A stretch of 64,000 nucleotides of DNA from the NCBI GenBank assembly GCA_024639905.1, contig JAHEGE010000007.1, positions 106,966 through 170,965 of the forward strand. Reading direction: 5' to 3'. The notes below the pieces were generated by a model. That model did no database searches. It was given only the letters and a program-made list of their open reading frames with translations, and was not told the DNA's origin. Of the stretch, positions 49,314-58,216 are shown one piece after another. This stretch comes from Gammaproteobacteria bacterium (lineage in GTDB: Bacteria; Pseudomonadota; Gammaproteobacteria; Pseudomonadales; Pseudohongiellaceae). Numbering within the stretch: the first letter of the stretch is position 1; every line of letters starts with the position of its first letter. Both the position numbers and the translations under genes were made by a program.

Positions 49314-50504
49314 TTACTCGAAGATCTTGGCTACGACGCCAGCACCTACGGTACGGCCGCCTTCGCGAATCGCGAAACGCAGGCCTTCGTCCATCGCGAT
49401 TGGCGCGATCAGAGTCACTTCCATCTTCACGTTGTCGCCTGGCATTACCATCTCAACGCCTTCTGGCAGCTCACACGCACCCGTTACGTCCGTAGTACGG
49501 AAGTAGAACTGGGGACGGTAGCCCTTGAAGAATGGCGTGTGGCGACCACCTTCGTCTTTAGACAGAATGTACACCTCTGCCTCGAACTTCGTGTGTGGCT
49601 TGATCGTGCCTTTCTTAGAAAGCACCTGACCACGCTCAACGTCTTCACGCTTTGTGCCACGCAGAAGGACACCGACGTTCTCGCCAGCGCGACCTTCGTC
49701 GAGCAGCTTGCGGAACATCTCAACACCCGTACATACAGTGGTAGTCGTGTCGCGGATACCCACGATCTCGATCTCGTCACCCACGTTTACAATACCGCGC
49801 TCAATACGGCCAGTTACCACAGTACCGCGACCTGAAATCGAGAACACGTCTTCGATAGGCATCAGGAACGCTTGGTCGACGTCGCGAACAGGCTCAGGGA
49901 TGTAGTTGTCGAGAGTCTCAACAAGCTTCAGTACCGCAGGCGCGCCGATGTCAGACGTGTCGCCTTCCAGCGCTTTCAGTGCAGAACCGATTACGATTGG
50001 CGTGTCGTCGCCCGGGAAGTCGTACTGGTCGAGAAGCTCACGGATCTCCATCTCAACAAGCTCGAGCAGCTCTTCGTCGTCAACCATGTCCGCTTTGTTC
50101 ATGAACACGACGATGTAAGGCACGCCAACCTGACGCGACAGCAGGATGTGCTCGCGAGTCTGTGGCATGGGGCCGTCTGCAGCCGAACAAACCAGGATCG
50201 CGCCGTCCATCTGCGCAGCACCCGTAATCATGTTCTTCACGTAGTCGGCGTGTCCAGGACAGTCGACGTGAGCGTAGTGACGGTTAGGCGAATCGTATTC
50301 AACGTGAGACGTCGAGATAGTGATACCACGCGCCTTCTCTTCGGGGGCGTTGTCGATTTGCGCGAAGTCGCGCATCGAGCCGCCGTAGGCCTCAGCACAA
50401 ACCTTGGTCAACGCCGCTGTTAGCGTCGTCTTACCGTGGTCAACGTGTCCGATCGTGCCGACGTTTACGTGTACTTTACTTCTTTCGAATTTTTCCTTAG
50501 CCAT
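49314..50504 (-). CDS. tufB: Elongation factor Tu, copy 2 (tRNA operon), ATG start
   Basis: This 396-residue EF-Tu has the same G motifs as copy 1 and the same protein sequence. Comparison of the two coding regions by eye shows no difference apart from the first base (ATG here, GTG at 33325), while the flanks are unrelated, which points to recent gene conversion. It is in the tRNA-Tyr, tRNA-Gly, tRNA-Thr, tuf, tRNA-Trp order of the classic tufB operon. The leader between tRNA-Thr and tuf is 136 bases. Confidence 0.97.
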   Translation of the reverse strand: MAKEKFERSKVHVNVGTIGHVDHGKTTLTAALTKVCAEAYGGSMRDFAQIDNAPEEKARGITISTSHVEYDSPNRHYAHVDCPGHADYVKNMITGAAQMDGAILVCSAADGPMPQTREHILLSRQVGVPYIVVFMNKADMVDDEELLELVEMEIRELLDQYDFPGDDTPIVIGSALKALEGDTSDIGAPAVLKLVETLDNYIPEPVRDVDQAFLMPIEDVFSISGRGTVVTGRIERGIVNVGDEIEIVGIRDTTTTVCTGVEMFRKLLDEGRAGENVGVLLRGTKREDVERGQVLSKKGTIKPHTKFEAEVYILSKDEGGRHTPFFKGYRPQFYFRTTDVTGACELPEGVEMVMPGDNVKMEVTLIAPIAMDEGLRFAIREGGRTVGAGVVAKIFE

Positions 50505-50640
50505 TATCGACTGCCCCTCAACATTTACACACTATATTGGCTCAATAATTAAAGCCGCTAAATCGCCTAACTCTTTAATTCTTAATTGCTCTTTCCAACC
50601 TGTCGACCGTCTCGTTGCCGCTTAAGGCTGCAAAGCAAGA

Positions 50641-50716
50641 TGGTGCTCACACCAGGAGTTGAACCTGGGACCTCTTCATTACCAATGAAGTGCTCTACCG
50701 CCTGAGCTATGCGAGC
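50641..50716 (-). tRNA. trnT: tRNA-Thr (GGT)
   Basis: This 76-base tRNA has an encoded CCA end. The acceptor stem GCTCGCA pairs with TGTGAGC (one G-U) and the anticodon loop TTGGTAA gives anticodon GGT. It lies directly upstream of tuf copy 2, like E. coli thrT-tufB. Confidence 0.97.
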
Positions 50717-50746
50717 GAAACGTTGCCCATTTCATCCGCTTAAATA

Positions 50747-50820
50747 TGGAGCGGGTAGCGGGAATCGAACCCGCGCAACCAGCTTGGAAGGCTGGGGTTC
50801 TACCGCTGAACTATACCCGC
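50747..50820 (-). tRNA. trnG: tRNA-Gly (TCC)
   Basis: This 74-base tRNA has an encoded CCA end. The acceptor stem GCGGGTA/TACCCGC and the anticodon loop CTTCCAA give anticodon TCC. It is second in the tRNA-Tyr/Gly/Thr-tuf unit. Confidence 0.97.
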
Positions 50821-50866
50821 TAGAGTCGGTAACATCTTCTAACCTTATAAATCATAAAGATTAATA

Positions 50867-50950
50867 TGGTGGAGGGGGGTGGATTCGAACCACCGAAGCT
50901 TGCGCGTCAGATTTACAGTCTGATCCCTTTGGCCACTCGGGAACCCCTCC
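50867..50950 (-). tRNA. trnY: tRNA-Tyr (GTA)
   Basis: This 84-base class II tRNA has a long variable arm and an encoded CCA end. The acceptor stem GGAGGGG/CCCCTCC and anticodon GTA in CTGTAAA identify it. It is first in the tRNA-tuf unit, about 55 bases after the -10 box of the promoter. Confidence 0.97.
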
Positions 50951-51004
50951 TACAAGATTCCCCAAGGGACTCTAAAACCCTCGGCTCTCTTACACAGGAG
51001 CGGC

Positions 51005-51033
51005 ATTTTAGGGGAATTGACTACGCGGCGCAA
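51005..51033 (-). promoter_or_regulatory. Promoter of the tRNA-tuf unit
   Basis: On the minus strand TTGCGC (51028-51033) and TAAAAT (51005-51010) are separated by 17 bases and followed by GCCGCTCC, a GC-rich discriminator typical of stringently controlled stable-RNA promoters. The start would be about 48 bases before tRNA-Tyr. Confidence 0.75.
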
Positions 51034-51102
51034 TCGTTTAGGGGAGAAAATACCAACACGGAGACAAGGAGCATGCACACTGGGGCCAAGTTGCTGGCAG
51101 CA

Positions 51103-51261
51103 TTAAGGAATGAGCTCAGAACGCAGCGTGAGACCGGTGTTGAGCAGCGCCCGCGCCGGGCTATCGTCGCGCGGGACCGACGCGGGCGCCTCAGAGGCGA
51201 AATGCTGCCAGGCGAAGAACAGCGCATTAGCTACGAGCAAGGCAAGCACGACGTTACGCAA
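51103..51261 (-). CDS. 52-residue membrane peptide, likely remnant of SPOR-domain protein
   Basis: A TTG start (51261) follows AGGGGA by five bases, with a stop codon in frame four codons upstream, so this TTG is the likely start. The peptide begins with a transmembrane helix (about residues 4-18: VVLALLVANALFFAW), then a short proline/alanine-rich and charged tail, and ends after 52 residues. In pseudomonads and relatives a SPOR-domain protein with a similar N-terminal anchor lies between coaX and the tRNA-Tyr gene, so this looks like its truncated anchor without the peptidoglycan-binding domain. The link is from gene order and general resemblance, not from a search. It could also be a genuine small membrane protein. 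The tRNA promoter lies about 70 bases downstream. Confidence 0.5.
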   Translation of the reverse strand: MRNVVLALLVANALFFAWQHFASEAPASVPRDDSPARALLNTGLTLRSELIP

Positions 51262-51330
51262 TTCTGTCCCCTATATAAGATGCCAATCGAATTGCAGCGG
51301 TAAGCCCACACGGCGCCATTCTCATCTCCC

Positions 51331-52071
51331 TCACGCCGCAGGTCCGTCGATGGCGACTGCGAGCCCGTCGAGAACGAGGTCTGGCAACAACTCAACCTCG
51401 CTCGGCAACTGCGGCAGCAGTTCGCTAGCACCGCCGCCCGTCAAGGCGAGCCGGGCTTGAGGGGAGTTGGCATGCAAACCCGCCCACTCTTGGCGAATCA
51501 ACGCAACCGCCGCCGCTAGCGTGCCATGATAAACCGCCGCATCGGTAGAGTGCCCAAGCGCGAGTTCGCGCAAGGAATAGGCCGAATCGAGGCGGATTCG
51601 AGTGTTCGCCTCCAGGCTTGCGCGCATGAGTTCGAGGCCCGGCACAATGAAGCCGCCCTCGTGGCAGCCATCGTCGGCGATGCGGTCGACCGTGAGCGCG
51701 GTACCGCAATCCACCACAAGCCACGAACCTGCACCCCGAGCACGGGCTGCCAGCATAGCCAACCAACGATCGACGCCTAAGCGCGCGGGGTCGGCGTATT
51801 GAATGGACAGGCCTGCGCAATGCCGCGCCACCTTGGCGACGGTTGCAGAGCACCCGAACGCCGCCTCGCATTCTACAATCAAACCCTGCAATGCCTCAGG
51901 AGCGCGGACGCTAGCAATTCGCACGGCGTCGACGCCTTGCGAAGCATCACCGGCAAGAGCCTCGGCGATAGCGGCTACGGAGTCAGCAATAGCTGCCGCG
52001 GATACGACCCCGCCGCGTTCACGCCTTCGCCATTTTAGGCGCGTATTACCCGCATCTATCTCGATAATCAT
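51331..52071 (-). CDS. coaX: Type III pantothenate kinase
   Basis: This 246-residue ASKHA-fold enzyme phosphorylates pantothenate, the first step of coenzyme A synthesis. The phosphate-binding MIIEIDAGNTRLKW (residues 1-14), the VVDCGTALTVD segment (about 118-128) with the catalytic aspartate, and GGFIVPGLELM (about 138-148) are the family motifs. Length is normal. Its ATG overlaps the birA stop by four bases, so the pair is translationally coupled, as is common in gammaproteobacteria. Confidence 0.95.
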   Translation of the reverse strand: MIIEIDAGNTRLKWRRRERGGVVSAAAIADSVAAIAEALAGDASQGVDAVRIASVRAPEALQGLIVECEAAFGCSATVAKVARHCAGLSIQYADPARLGVDRWLAMLAARARGAGSWLVVDCGTALTVDRIADDGCHEGGFIVPGLELMRASLEANTRIRLDSAYSLRELALGHSTDAAVYHGTLAAAVALIRQEWAGLHANSPQARLALTGGGASELLPQLPSEVELLPDLVLDGLAVAIDGPAA

Positions 52072-52910
52072 CTTGCACTCTCCACCGGCCGCAGCGAGGC
52101 GGACAGCTCCCCTCCTTCGAAGCGGAGCAGCTGTTTACTCTTACTCGCAGAGTCTATACCCACGCTCGCCGCAGCCTCCTCGCCCAACTGAGTGTGCCCC
52201 GGCTGCTCTTCAACCTCCAGCAGTAGGGCGCCATTGGCATCTACGCCACGACTCACGCCAACAATCTTCTCATCCCCGCGCTCAAGGCAGACACAATGAT
52301 TCATGAATTCATCGGCGTTGTTCCATCGCGCAATAAATGCGGAGAAACCTTCTCGCTCGAACAGCTCGATGTCGCTACCTAGTCGTTCAATCAACGCCGC
52401 AGACAGCCCCTTCGGGTCTGCTGGGCCGCCGAGAATCTGACGTAGGTCTGCAATCGGTCGCGCCAGCTGCGCCGCATCGCTGGCCGGCAGATCGAGATTC
52501 ACCCCAATGCCAATAACAACATCACTGCCCATGGCCGATTGGCGCAGCTCCAATAGTATGCCGCCAAGCTTGCGACCCTCAAACTGAATATCGTTTGGCC
52601 ACTTAAGCCTAATCGGCATCGCTCCCAACGACTCTATCGCGGCCCGCACCGACAAGCCCACGACGAGGCTCAAGCCCTGCAGCTGATCGGGCTCGAGAGA
52701 AAAGCGGCGTAGTAACGAGAAATAGAGCCCTGCATCCGGCTTGCTCGTCCACGCCCTGCCCCGCCTGCCGCGCCCCGCAGTTTGGCTACGCGCAATAAAG
52801 ACCCGCGGGGTATTGAGCCAGTCTTTGGGCTGCTGCTTCAGCTGCCGCAGCGCCTCGGCATTTGTCGAATCGATCTCGTCGAATCTCTGTATTTCAGGCG
52901 AGTTGCTCAC
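52068..52910 (-). CDS. birA: Biotin-[acetyl-CoA-carboxylase] ligase without DNA-binding domain
   Basis: This 280-residue enzyme attaches biotin to the carboxylase carrier protein. The catalytic GRGRRGRAW loop (about 47-55) and the KWPNDI segment (about 103-108) are present. There is no N-terminal winged-helix domain, unlike E. coli BirA (321 residues, bifunctional repressor), so it should not regulate biotin genes. The start is GTG, with GGAG about ten bases upstream. A rho-independent terminator ends only about ten bases before that site, leaving no room for a promoter in between. Confidence 0.9.
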   Translation of the reverse strand: MSNSPEIQRFDEIDSTNAEALRQLKQQPKDWLNTPRVFIARSQTAGRGRRGRAWTSKPDAGLYFSLLRRFSLEPDQLQGLSLVVGLSVRAAIESLGAMPIRLKWPNDIQFEGRKLGGILLELRQSAMGSDVVIGIGVNLDLPASDAAQLARPIADLRQILGGPADPKGLSAALIERLGSDIELFEREGFSAFIARWNNADEFMNHCVCLERGDEKIVGVSRGVDANGALLLEVEEQPGHTQLGEEAAASVGIDSASKSKQLLRFEGGELSASLRPVESAR

Positions 52911-52923
52911 TGACCTACTCCAT

Positions 52924-52958
52924 AAAAAAACCCGCCGCGCTTACGCTCGGCGGGTTTT
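52924..52958 (-). terminator. Terminator between cstA and birA
   Basis: AAAACCCGCCG and CGGCGGGTTTT form an 11-bp stem around a CGCTTACGCT-type loop, with a T-tract on the minus strand (and A-tract on the other side). It follows the cstA stop by about 50 bases. The birA start codon is very close on the downstream side. Confidence 0.9.
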
Positions 52959-53008
52959 TATCTACCTGCAACTAACCTTGCGCGCGAACGAATTTCGCGC
53001 CTAAAGAG

Positions 53009-54706
53009 CTAGCTCTTTTCGTCCGCGACGTCGAGTTTCTCGCCGCGGCGGATCTTGCCAATCACCGAAGAGGCTTCGAGTACAACGATGATGCTCGCAG
53101 CCATGACCGCGAGGCTCATACCCATTAGCAGCCAGTCGCCACCATTATAGAAGCCGACAAGCTGCAGGGCGCTCGCCCAAAATGCAACGACGATAATGAA
53201 GACCATCGGCACTAACGTGTAAATTGCCGGACGCCCCAAGCGCATCAAGAAGATAGAAACCACAAGCAGTGTAAGCGCCGCCAAAATTTGATTCGAGGCG
53301 CCGAAAAGAGGCCAGATCAGCATGCCGCCATCGCCGAGGTACTGGCCATTCGATGCGCCGAACGCGAGGATCAAGCAAGAGAATACCGCCACAAGCGTTG
53401 AGACGATATTGTTCTTAAGCGGCGCGATCTCGTAGATGCTGCCCCACTCTTGAATGATGTAGCGCTGCAGACGAAGGCCTGCATCCATTGTCGTGCCCGC
53501 AAACAGCACCACCATCACCGCCAACATCGTTTGGCTGAAACTCAGTGGAATGCCCCAGCCTTCGGTGATGAGGGCCGCTCCGCCGGCGATGAATGCGCCC
53601 GAGCCGCCGCTGCCGAAACTGGCGTAAATGCCGTTCCAGTCTGCGGCGTTAGCCGCGTAAAGCGAGCCGGTCACTGCGGTGATCGTAATTAGCGCCAACG
53701 TTCCTTCGCCCAACGCACCCAAGTAGCCGACGAAACGGGCGTCTTTCTCGTTGTTAAGCTGCTTAGAGCTCGTACCCGAGGCGACGATGCCGTGGAAGCC
53801 AGAAAGTGCGCCGCAGGCAATCGTGACGAATAGCATTGGGAATATAGGCGGAGTACCTGTCGCCAGATTGTCGTTAATCATCGGCGCAGTCACTTCCGGC
53901 ATTGTCAGCAAGACAGCGCCGTAAAGGACGAACAAGCCGACGACGAGCTGCGCACCATTGATGTAATCACGCGGTTGCAGTAACAACCATACCGGCAGGC
54001 TCGATGCGATACCCGCATACACGAACAGCAGGATGATCCAGTTGCCATTGTCGCCCAAGCCAAAGATATCGCCAGGCAGTTCGAGTGGCATGACGCTGCC
54101 CACATAGATCGACAGATAGAGTATGCCCACACCCACGATCGAAATCAGCAGCAGGTTGTACTGCTTGCGAATGAGGACGCCGATACCAATGGCCACGGGA
54201 ATTGCCGCCCAGGCAGGGAATACCGAAGTAGGAATCTCGACCATCTCGCTGGCGATAATGGTACCGAACACCGCATTAACCATTAAGAGAAGGAGGAAGA
54301 TCACAACCATGAAAAGGGATCGCGTGCGCGCACCGACCACGTCCTCTGATAGGGCGCCGATAGACTTAGCCTTGTGGCGAGTGCTCGCCCAGAGCGCGCC
54401 CATGTCGTGTACACCGGCGAAGAAAATAGACCCTAGCGTCACCCACAGAAGCGCAGGCCCCCAGCCCCAGTAGACCGCGATGGCAGGGCCGACAATCGGC
54501 GCCGCACCAGCGACTGAGGTAAAGTGCGCACCCCATAAGACGAACTTATTGGTCGGCACGAAATCGACGCCATCGTTGAACTCGTGTGCGGGAGTGACAT
54601 AGTCGGGATCGAGGCGGTAGATCTTTTCCGCGATGAATTTGGAGTAGACGAACCAGCCGAAGGTGAAACCGATAAGTCCGAAGACGATGATAAAGACCGA
54701 GGACAT
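53009..54706 (-). CDS. cstA: Carbon starvation protein A, peptide/pyruvate-type permease
   Basis: This 565-residue polytopic inner-membrane protein of the CstA family is known to import peptides or pyruvate during carbon limitation. About 14-16 hydrophobic segments are visible. The family core reads HFTSVAGAAPIVGPAIAVYWGW (about 57-78), then GGFHG-like AGFHGIVASGTSSKQL (about 305-320). It is shorter than E. coli CstA (701). It lies downstream of the PHM-like gene at 54807 on the same strand with a 100-base gap, and ends in a terminator. Co-transcription with the PHM-like gene is possible. Confidence 0.9.
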   Translation of the reverse strand: MSSVFIIVFGLIGFTFGWFVYSKFIAEKIYRLDPDYVTPAHEFNDGVDFVPTNKFVLWGAHFTSVAGAAPIVGPAIAVYWGWGPALLWVTLGSIFFAGVHDMGALWASTRHKAKSIGALSEDVVGARTRSLFMVVIFLLLLMVNAVFGTIIASEMVEIPTSVFPAWAAIPVAIGIGVLIRKQYNLLLISIVGVGILYLSIYVGSVMPLELPGDIFGLGDNGNWIILLFVYAGIASSLPVWLLLQPRDYINGAQLVVGLFVLYGAVLLTMPEVTAPMINDNLATGTPPIFPMLFVTIACGALSGFHGIVASGTSSKQLNNEKDARFVGYLGALGEGTLALITITAVTGSLYAANAADWNGIYASFGSGGSGAFIAGGAALITEGWGIPLSFSQTMLAVMVVLFAGTTMDAGLRLQRYIIQEWGSIYEIAPLKNNIVSTLVAVFSCLILAFGASNGQYLGDGGMLIWPLFGASNQILAALTLLVVSIFLMRLGRPAIYTLVPMVFIIVVAFWASALQLVGFYNGGDWLLMGMSLAVMAASIIVVLEASSVIGKIRRGEKLDVADEKS

Positions 54707-54806
54707 TAATTATTCTCCCGAATTATTATTATGAGGCGCGAGCCCATCTAACACAGCCGAAATGCTTCCGCATCATAGCAAGGCTATAACGCGGAGCAAC
54801 AGCGGA

Positions 54807-56489
54807 TTAATTGGCGGCGGTTGCCGCGTGGTAGGTCCAATACCCGATAAACATCTCATCCCAACTCTGCAAGCCGAAGCGCAGTTCTTTGCTCGGGTCT
54901 GGGTTGGCAGGATTGTATTCAGAATTATCGAACGACCCGGTTACGTGCACCTTGGTGCCAGCCACCAACTCAACGGGCTCGGTGAGTTGATACGTTGGCT
55001 GCCACGCGTAGCTGTAATTCGGCACGCTCAGCAACTCAGTTAGCGCGCCGTCAGGCGCCTCGGCGGTAAATTTCATGTCTTTGCCGCGAAAATGCATATG
55101 TGCACGTAAGCCTGTCACCACCACATCTTCTTGGAAGGTGTACGCCGCTTTTACTTCGTGGTCTTTGGCATAAGGAGGAATACGGAACACGGAAGACACC
55201 GAGCGCGTGAAGTTTTCGTGCGCGGGCGGCTCGTCGTGCATGTAGAGGCCAATCACTGTCTCGTCGACCGTCGCCTTGCCATTGGTCGTAAAGTGAAATT
55301 GCAGCGACAATTTGTGCCCTTTAGGGATAAATACGCCGGTATTTTCAGGGAAGGTCATCGCATCGACCTTACCCGGGGCATAACCTTCTAAGAAGCGGCG
55401 CGCGACGGAAGTCGTGTCAGCCTCGCCGCCATCGAAGTCTTCGGCGGGCGCCGTCACGTAGGCGAGCAGATGGTGCAAGACCGACTCGTCGCCAGCGATA
55501 AATTGAACGCTCTCGACCCACTTGTCTTCGTCGAAGGGGAGTTCGACGTCCACGTTAATGTAATCCAACACGCCGGTCGCAGGGATTTCCATCGCTGGTG
55601 TGGTGACAATATAGTCAGGCTCGCCGAGCTGCCACGCCTTGCGGTCTGGAAACGCAACCTCAGCAAGCGGATCAATTGCCGACGCGCCGCGCGGCGCACC
55701 CGCGTCGATCCAGCTAACTAGGGTTTCTAGCTGCTCCACCGGCAGGTAGCGTGCGTTGTCGAAATGGCCGATCGAGGGGTCTACCTGCATCGGCGGCATG
55801 CGCTTGCTCACCAACACCTCGCGAATCATCGGCGACCAACCCTGAAGCATCAGGTGGCTATCGAGTGCGAAAGGACCAATGCCGCCCTCGCGGTGGCACG
55901 AGGCGCACTGCTCAATAATAATTGGCGCAACGTCACCCGCGTAATCGGGCACCTGCGCAGCCAGGGCATCGAGCGTCGTGAAATCGAGTTCGCAGCCCGA
56001 CGCGGCTTGCGAGGTGGCAACCGGCACATCGTCGCCCGCCAGCGACGCATCGAGCGCAGCGTCTAAGTCGAGCATGCCGCCCACATAGAGTGTCGACAAG
56101 CGTGCAGGGTCGAGCACAGCTACGTCACCTGCCCGCGTCAGTCCGAGCGTACGAGAAACCACCTGGCCGTCGTCTAACCACACAGCCGCGGCTGGTGCTT
56201 CTGCACCGGGAGCTGCGTTGATCGCAGCGAAGGCGACTCCCTTCTCCTGCCAGCGCGCTTCCAAGGCGTGGAGCTCGGCTAACTGCGCTTGCGATGCAGC
56301 ACAACTGCCATCGTAAGCCATGAGAACGAGCGCTACTTTATCGCCATAGCGGCTTAACTGATGAAACTCGCCCGCCGTATCCAACATCGCGAAGTCGCCC
56401 ACTCTCTCAGCGGCTGTGGCGCTCAGCTGGCCTAAAACCAGCGCACCAAGCGCGAGTAGTGCGGAAGATTTTTTCGAATCCAGCATCAA
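54807..56489 (-). CDS. Exported redoxin - haem c - PHM-like dicopper monooxygenase (A)
   Basis: This 560-residue exported protein has three parts. Residues 1-27 are a signal peptide. Residues about 28-160 form a redoxin-like domain with one cysteine (C63). Residues about 180-270 hold a c-type haem site (CASCH, 195-199) with a downstream MPP motif (M231). The C-terminal part (about 290-555) resembles peptidylglycine alpha-hydroxylating monooxygenase. All six copper ligands can be placed: HH 339-340 and H399 for CuA (LHHLL, QFHF), and H464/H466 (RAHMHF) and M546 (WDEM) for CuB. It should hydroxylate an unknown substrate in the periplasm, perhaps taking electrons through its haem instead of from ascorbate. 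It is downstream of the HupE-like gene; a paralogue is at 61354. Confidence 0.85.
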   Translation of the reverse strand: MMLDSKKSSALLALGALVLGQLSATAAERVGDFAMLDTAGEFHQLSRYGDKVALVLMAYDGSCAASQAQLAELHALEARWQEKGVAFAAINAAPGAEAPAAAVWLDDGQVVSRTLGLTRAGDVAVLDPARLSTLYVGGMLDLDAALDASLAGDDVPVATSQAASGCELDFTTLDALAAQVPDYAGDVAPIIIEQCASCHREGGIGPFALDSHLMLQGWSPMIREVLVSKRMPPMQVDPSIGHFDNARYLPVEQLETLVSWIDAGAPRGASAIDPLAEVAFPDRKAWQLGEPDYIVTTPAMEIPATGVLDYINVDVELPFDEDKWVESVQFIAGDESVLHHLLAYVTAPAEDFDGGEADTTSVARRFLEGYAPGKVDAMTFPENTGVFIPKGHKLSLQFHFTTNGKATVDETVIGLYMHDEPPAHENFTRSVSSVFRIPPYAKDHEVKAAYTFQEDVVVTGLRAHMHFRGKDMKFTAEAPDGALTELLSVPNYSYAWQPTYQLTEPVELVAGTKVHVTGSFDNSEYNPANPDPSKELRFGLQSWDEMFIGYWTYHAATAAN

Positions 56490-56531
56490 TATGACTCCTT
56501 GAGTAGCTGATGTCCCTGAAGCGGGAGGGCC

Positions 56532-56572
56532 GGTGAGTTTAGCTCACAACGGCCTCACCGCAGTGAGCTAAA
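56532..56572. promoter_or_regulatory. Interlocked inverted repeats upstream of PHM-like gene A
   Basis: TTTAGCTCAC (56538-56547) and GTGAGCTAAA (56563-56572) are perfect inverted copies 15 bases apart. GGTGAG (56532-56537) and CTCACC (56554-56559) can pair alternatively. It lies between the HupE-like gene and the PHM-like gene. It may be an operator or an mRNA switch; there is no T-tract. Confidence 0.45.
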
Positions 56573-56626
56573 GCATGACTTTTTGTAACGCCCGCCTGTC
56601 CAATCTCAGCCGCCGATGGGGCCGAG

Positions 56627-58051
56627 CTAGTTGGACTCTTCCGGCAGATCGCGCCTTGTTGAGTAGCTACTCAGGCTATCGACCAGCGCGAAGCGCCTGA
56701 ATAGCTCGTAAAGCCCCCAGCCAGCGGCCGCGATCACAACAAGCAGCATACCCCAACGCATCAATGCAGCGAAGAACACGGCATCGAAGATCGGCATTTG
56801 CAGCTGATACTCGCCGAAGGTCGCGCCACGCTCGAGCATCCAATGCCACGCGCTATGGGCAACCAACGCCGACAGCAGGATGGAGCCGATGCGTTCTTTA
56901 ACAAAGCGCGAGAACAGCAGGTTAAGTAGAGGGATAACCAGCAAGAGTATGAAGAGCTGGCCCAGCTCGACCCCAACGTTAAAGGCGAGCAGCGAGGAGA
57001 ACAGGTGGCCGCCCGCAAATTGGAGCGTGTCGCTAAACAGGAACGAGAAACCGAAGCCGTGAATCAGGCCGAAGCCGAACGTCACCACCCAGCGGTGCTC
57101 GAGGCGCGCGCCGACGATATTCTCGAACGCCATGTAGACGATGGAAAGCGCAATGAGGGTCTCTATAAGCGGTGGAAACCAAAGGACATCGGGCGCGAGG
57201 CCGAATGCCGCACTAATCAAGGTGATCGAATGCGCCACGGTGAAGGAGGTCACCACGGGGATGAGCCCGCGCAGAGAGCGCAGCGGGATTACCAGACAGA
57301 ATAGGAATAAGAGATGATCGACACCCTCGATAATGTGCTCGAAGCCCATGACGACGAAGCGCAGCGCCGCTTGATGCCAGCGCGGATCGAGATCAACGAG
57401 CCCCGGATTGCCCACATAGTTAAAGATGCGCTCGGCGCCAGAAGGCACCATGAAACGCAGCACGGTGGTGGTTTCGTTGGCTAGCGTGCCGAGCAGAGGA
57501 TCGACGCTAAAACTCGCGTTCTCGTCGCTGATCGCATAGGTGACCATCACATCGAGCACGCCTTGACGCCAGAAGAGATTCACCGAGTCATCCAAAGGGG
57601 CGCTACGAATGTTCGCCAATGCGCTATCGAAGTCGGTGAAGGATCGATCGGAAGGTAGCTCGACCCGCACCGCCTCAATCGCCTTGTCGGTGAGCTCGAC
57701 ACCGTCTTCGTAGAATTTGAAGGACTCCGTGATGTAGACGCGCGCGGCATCGTTGATAGCGAAGTCGGCTTCGGATATCTGAATGAAGCCGGGGCCGCGC
57801 AGCGGAAAGCTAATCTCGCCGAACGCCTCCATGGGTACCCGAAGCAGCGCGGTCAGCGTGTCACCCTCAGGCTTCACGAAGGCATTCACAGTAATGCGGC
57901 TGGGGATGTCGTGCGCCTGGACAGACAGGGGCGCCAGACAGGCACCAAAAACGACTGCGACGCCTAGTGCGCGTGCAACCAGATACCGTGTCGATGAGGC
58001 GACACCACGCGTAACAAACTGCAACCAAATACTCGCGAGGCGACCAGGCAT
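56627..58051 (-). CDS. HupE/UreJ-type membrane protein with exported N-terminal domain
   Basis: This 474-residue protein has a signal-like hydrophobic segment (about 24-46, ending VQAHD) and a soluble, probably periplasmic domain (about 47-230). A C-terminal membrane domain with about six segments carries the HupE/UreJ-2 signature: FEHIIEGVDHLLFLF (about 247-261), TVAHSITL (about 282-289) and HGFGFSF (about 337-343). Such domains are thought to move metal ions such as nickel; the histidines would suit metal passage. As the first gene of the minus-strand unit before the PHM-like copper enzyme, it might supply copper, but this is inference. It diverges from the PAL-like gene at 58217. The N-terminal start is not certain. 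Confidence 0.75.
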   Translation of the reverse strand: MPGRLASIWLQFVTRGVASSTRYLVARALGVAVVFGACLAPLSVQAHDIPSRITVNAFVKPEGDTLTALLRVPMEAFGEISFPLRGPGFIQISEADFAINDAARVYITESFKFYEDGVELTDKAIEAVRVELPSDRSFTDFDSALANIRSAPLDDSVNLFWRQGVLDVMVTYAISDENASFSVDPLLGTLANETTTVLRFMVPSGAERIFNYVGNPGLVDLDPRWHQAALRFVVMGFEHIIEGVDHLLFLFCLVIPLRSLRGLIPVVTSFTVAHSITLISAAFGLAPDVLWFPPLIETLIALSIVYMAFENIVGARLEHRWVVTFGFGLIHGFGFSFLFSDTLQFAGGHLFSSLLAFNVGVELGQLFILLLVIPLLNLLFSRFVKERIGSILLSALVAHSAWHWMLERGATFGEYQLQMPIFDAVFFAALMRWGMLLVVIAAAGWGLYELFRRFALVDSLSSYSTRRDLPEESN

Positions 58052-58127
58052 CCAACAAACTCCTTATTTATTATTAGTTTAGCTGATTTTTCGAAGCGCG
58101 CAGGGCGGCCCCAGAAAAGAGGCCACC

Positions 58128-58159
58128 GAGTATACTGCCTGCCTAGAAGTGAGTATACT
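58128..58159. promoter_or_regulatory. Direct repeats in the HupE-PAL control region
   Basis: GAGTATACT occurs at 58128-58136 and 58151-58159, starts 23 bases apart (about two helical turns), in the 165-base gap between the divergent HupE-like and PAL-like genes. Both contain the -10-like hexamer TATACT, but I see no matching -35 box. They could be binding sites for a shared regulator. Confidence 0.4.
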
Positions 58160-58216
58160 CCGAGAGACTCTGGAGAGTTTTCACGCCCCTTAAGAGGGCC
58201 ATTGGAGGATATAAGA

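Noticed and set aside
49167..49835. 222-codon plus-strand frame across the end of tuf copy 2
   Set aside because: Most of it is a mirror of the tuf gene. The same frame occurs against tuf copy 1, as expected from identical DNA.
50866..51303. 145-codon plus-strand open frame over the tRNA-Tyr gene and the small membrane peptide
   Set aside because: It runs antisense through a tRNA gene and the tRNA promoter and shows no protein-like pattern.
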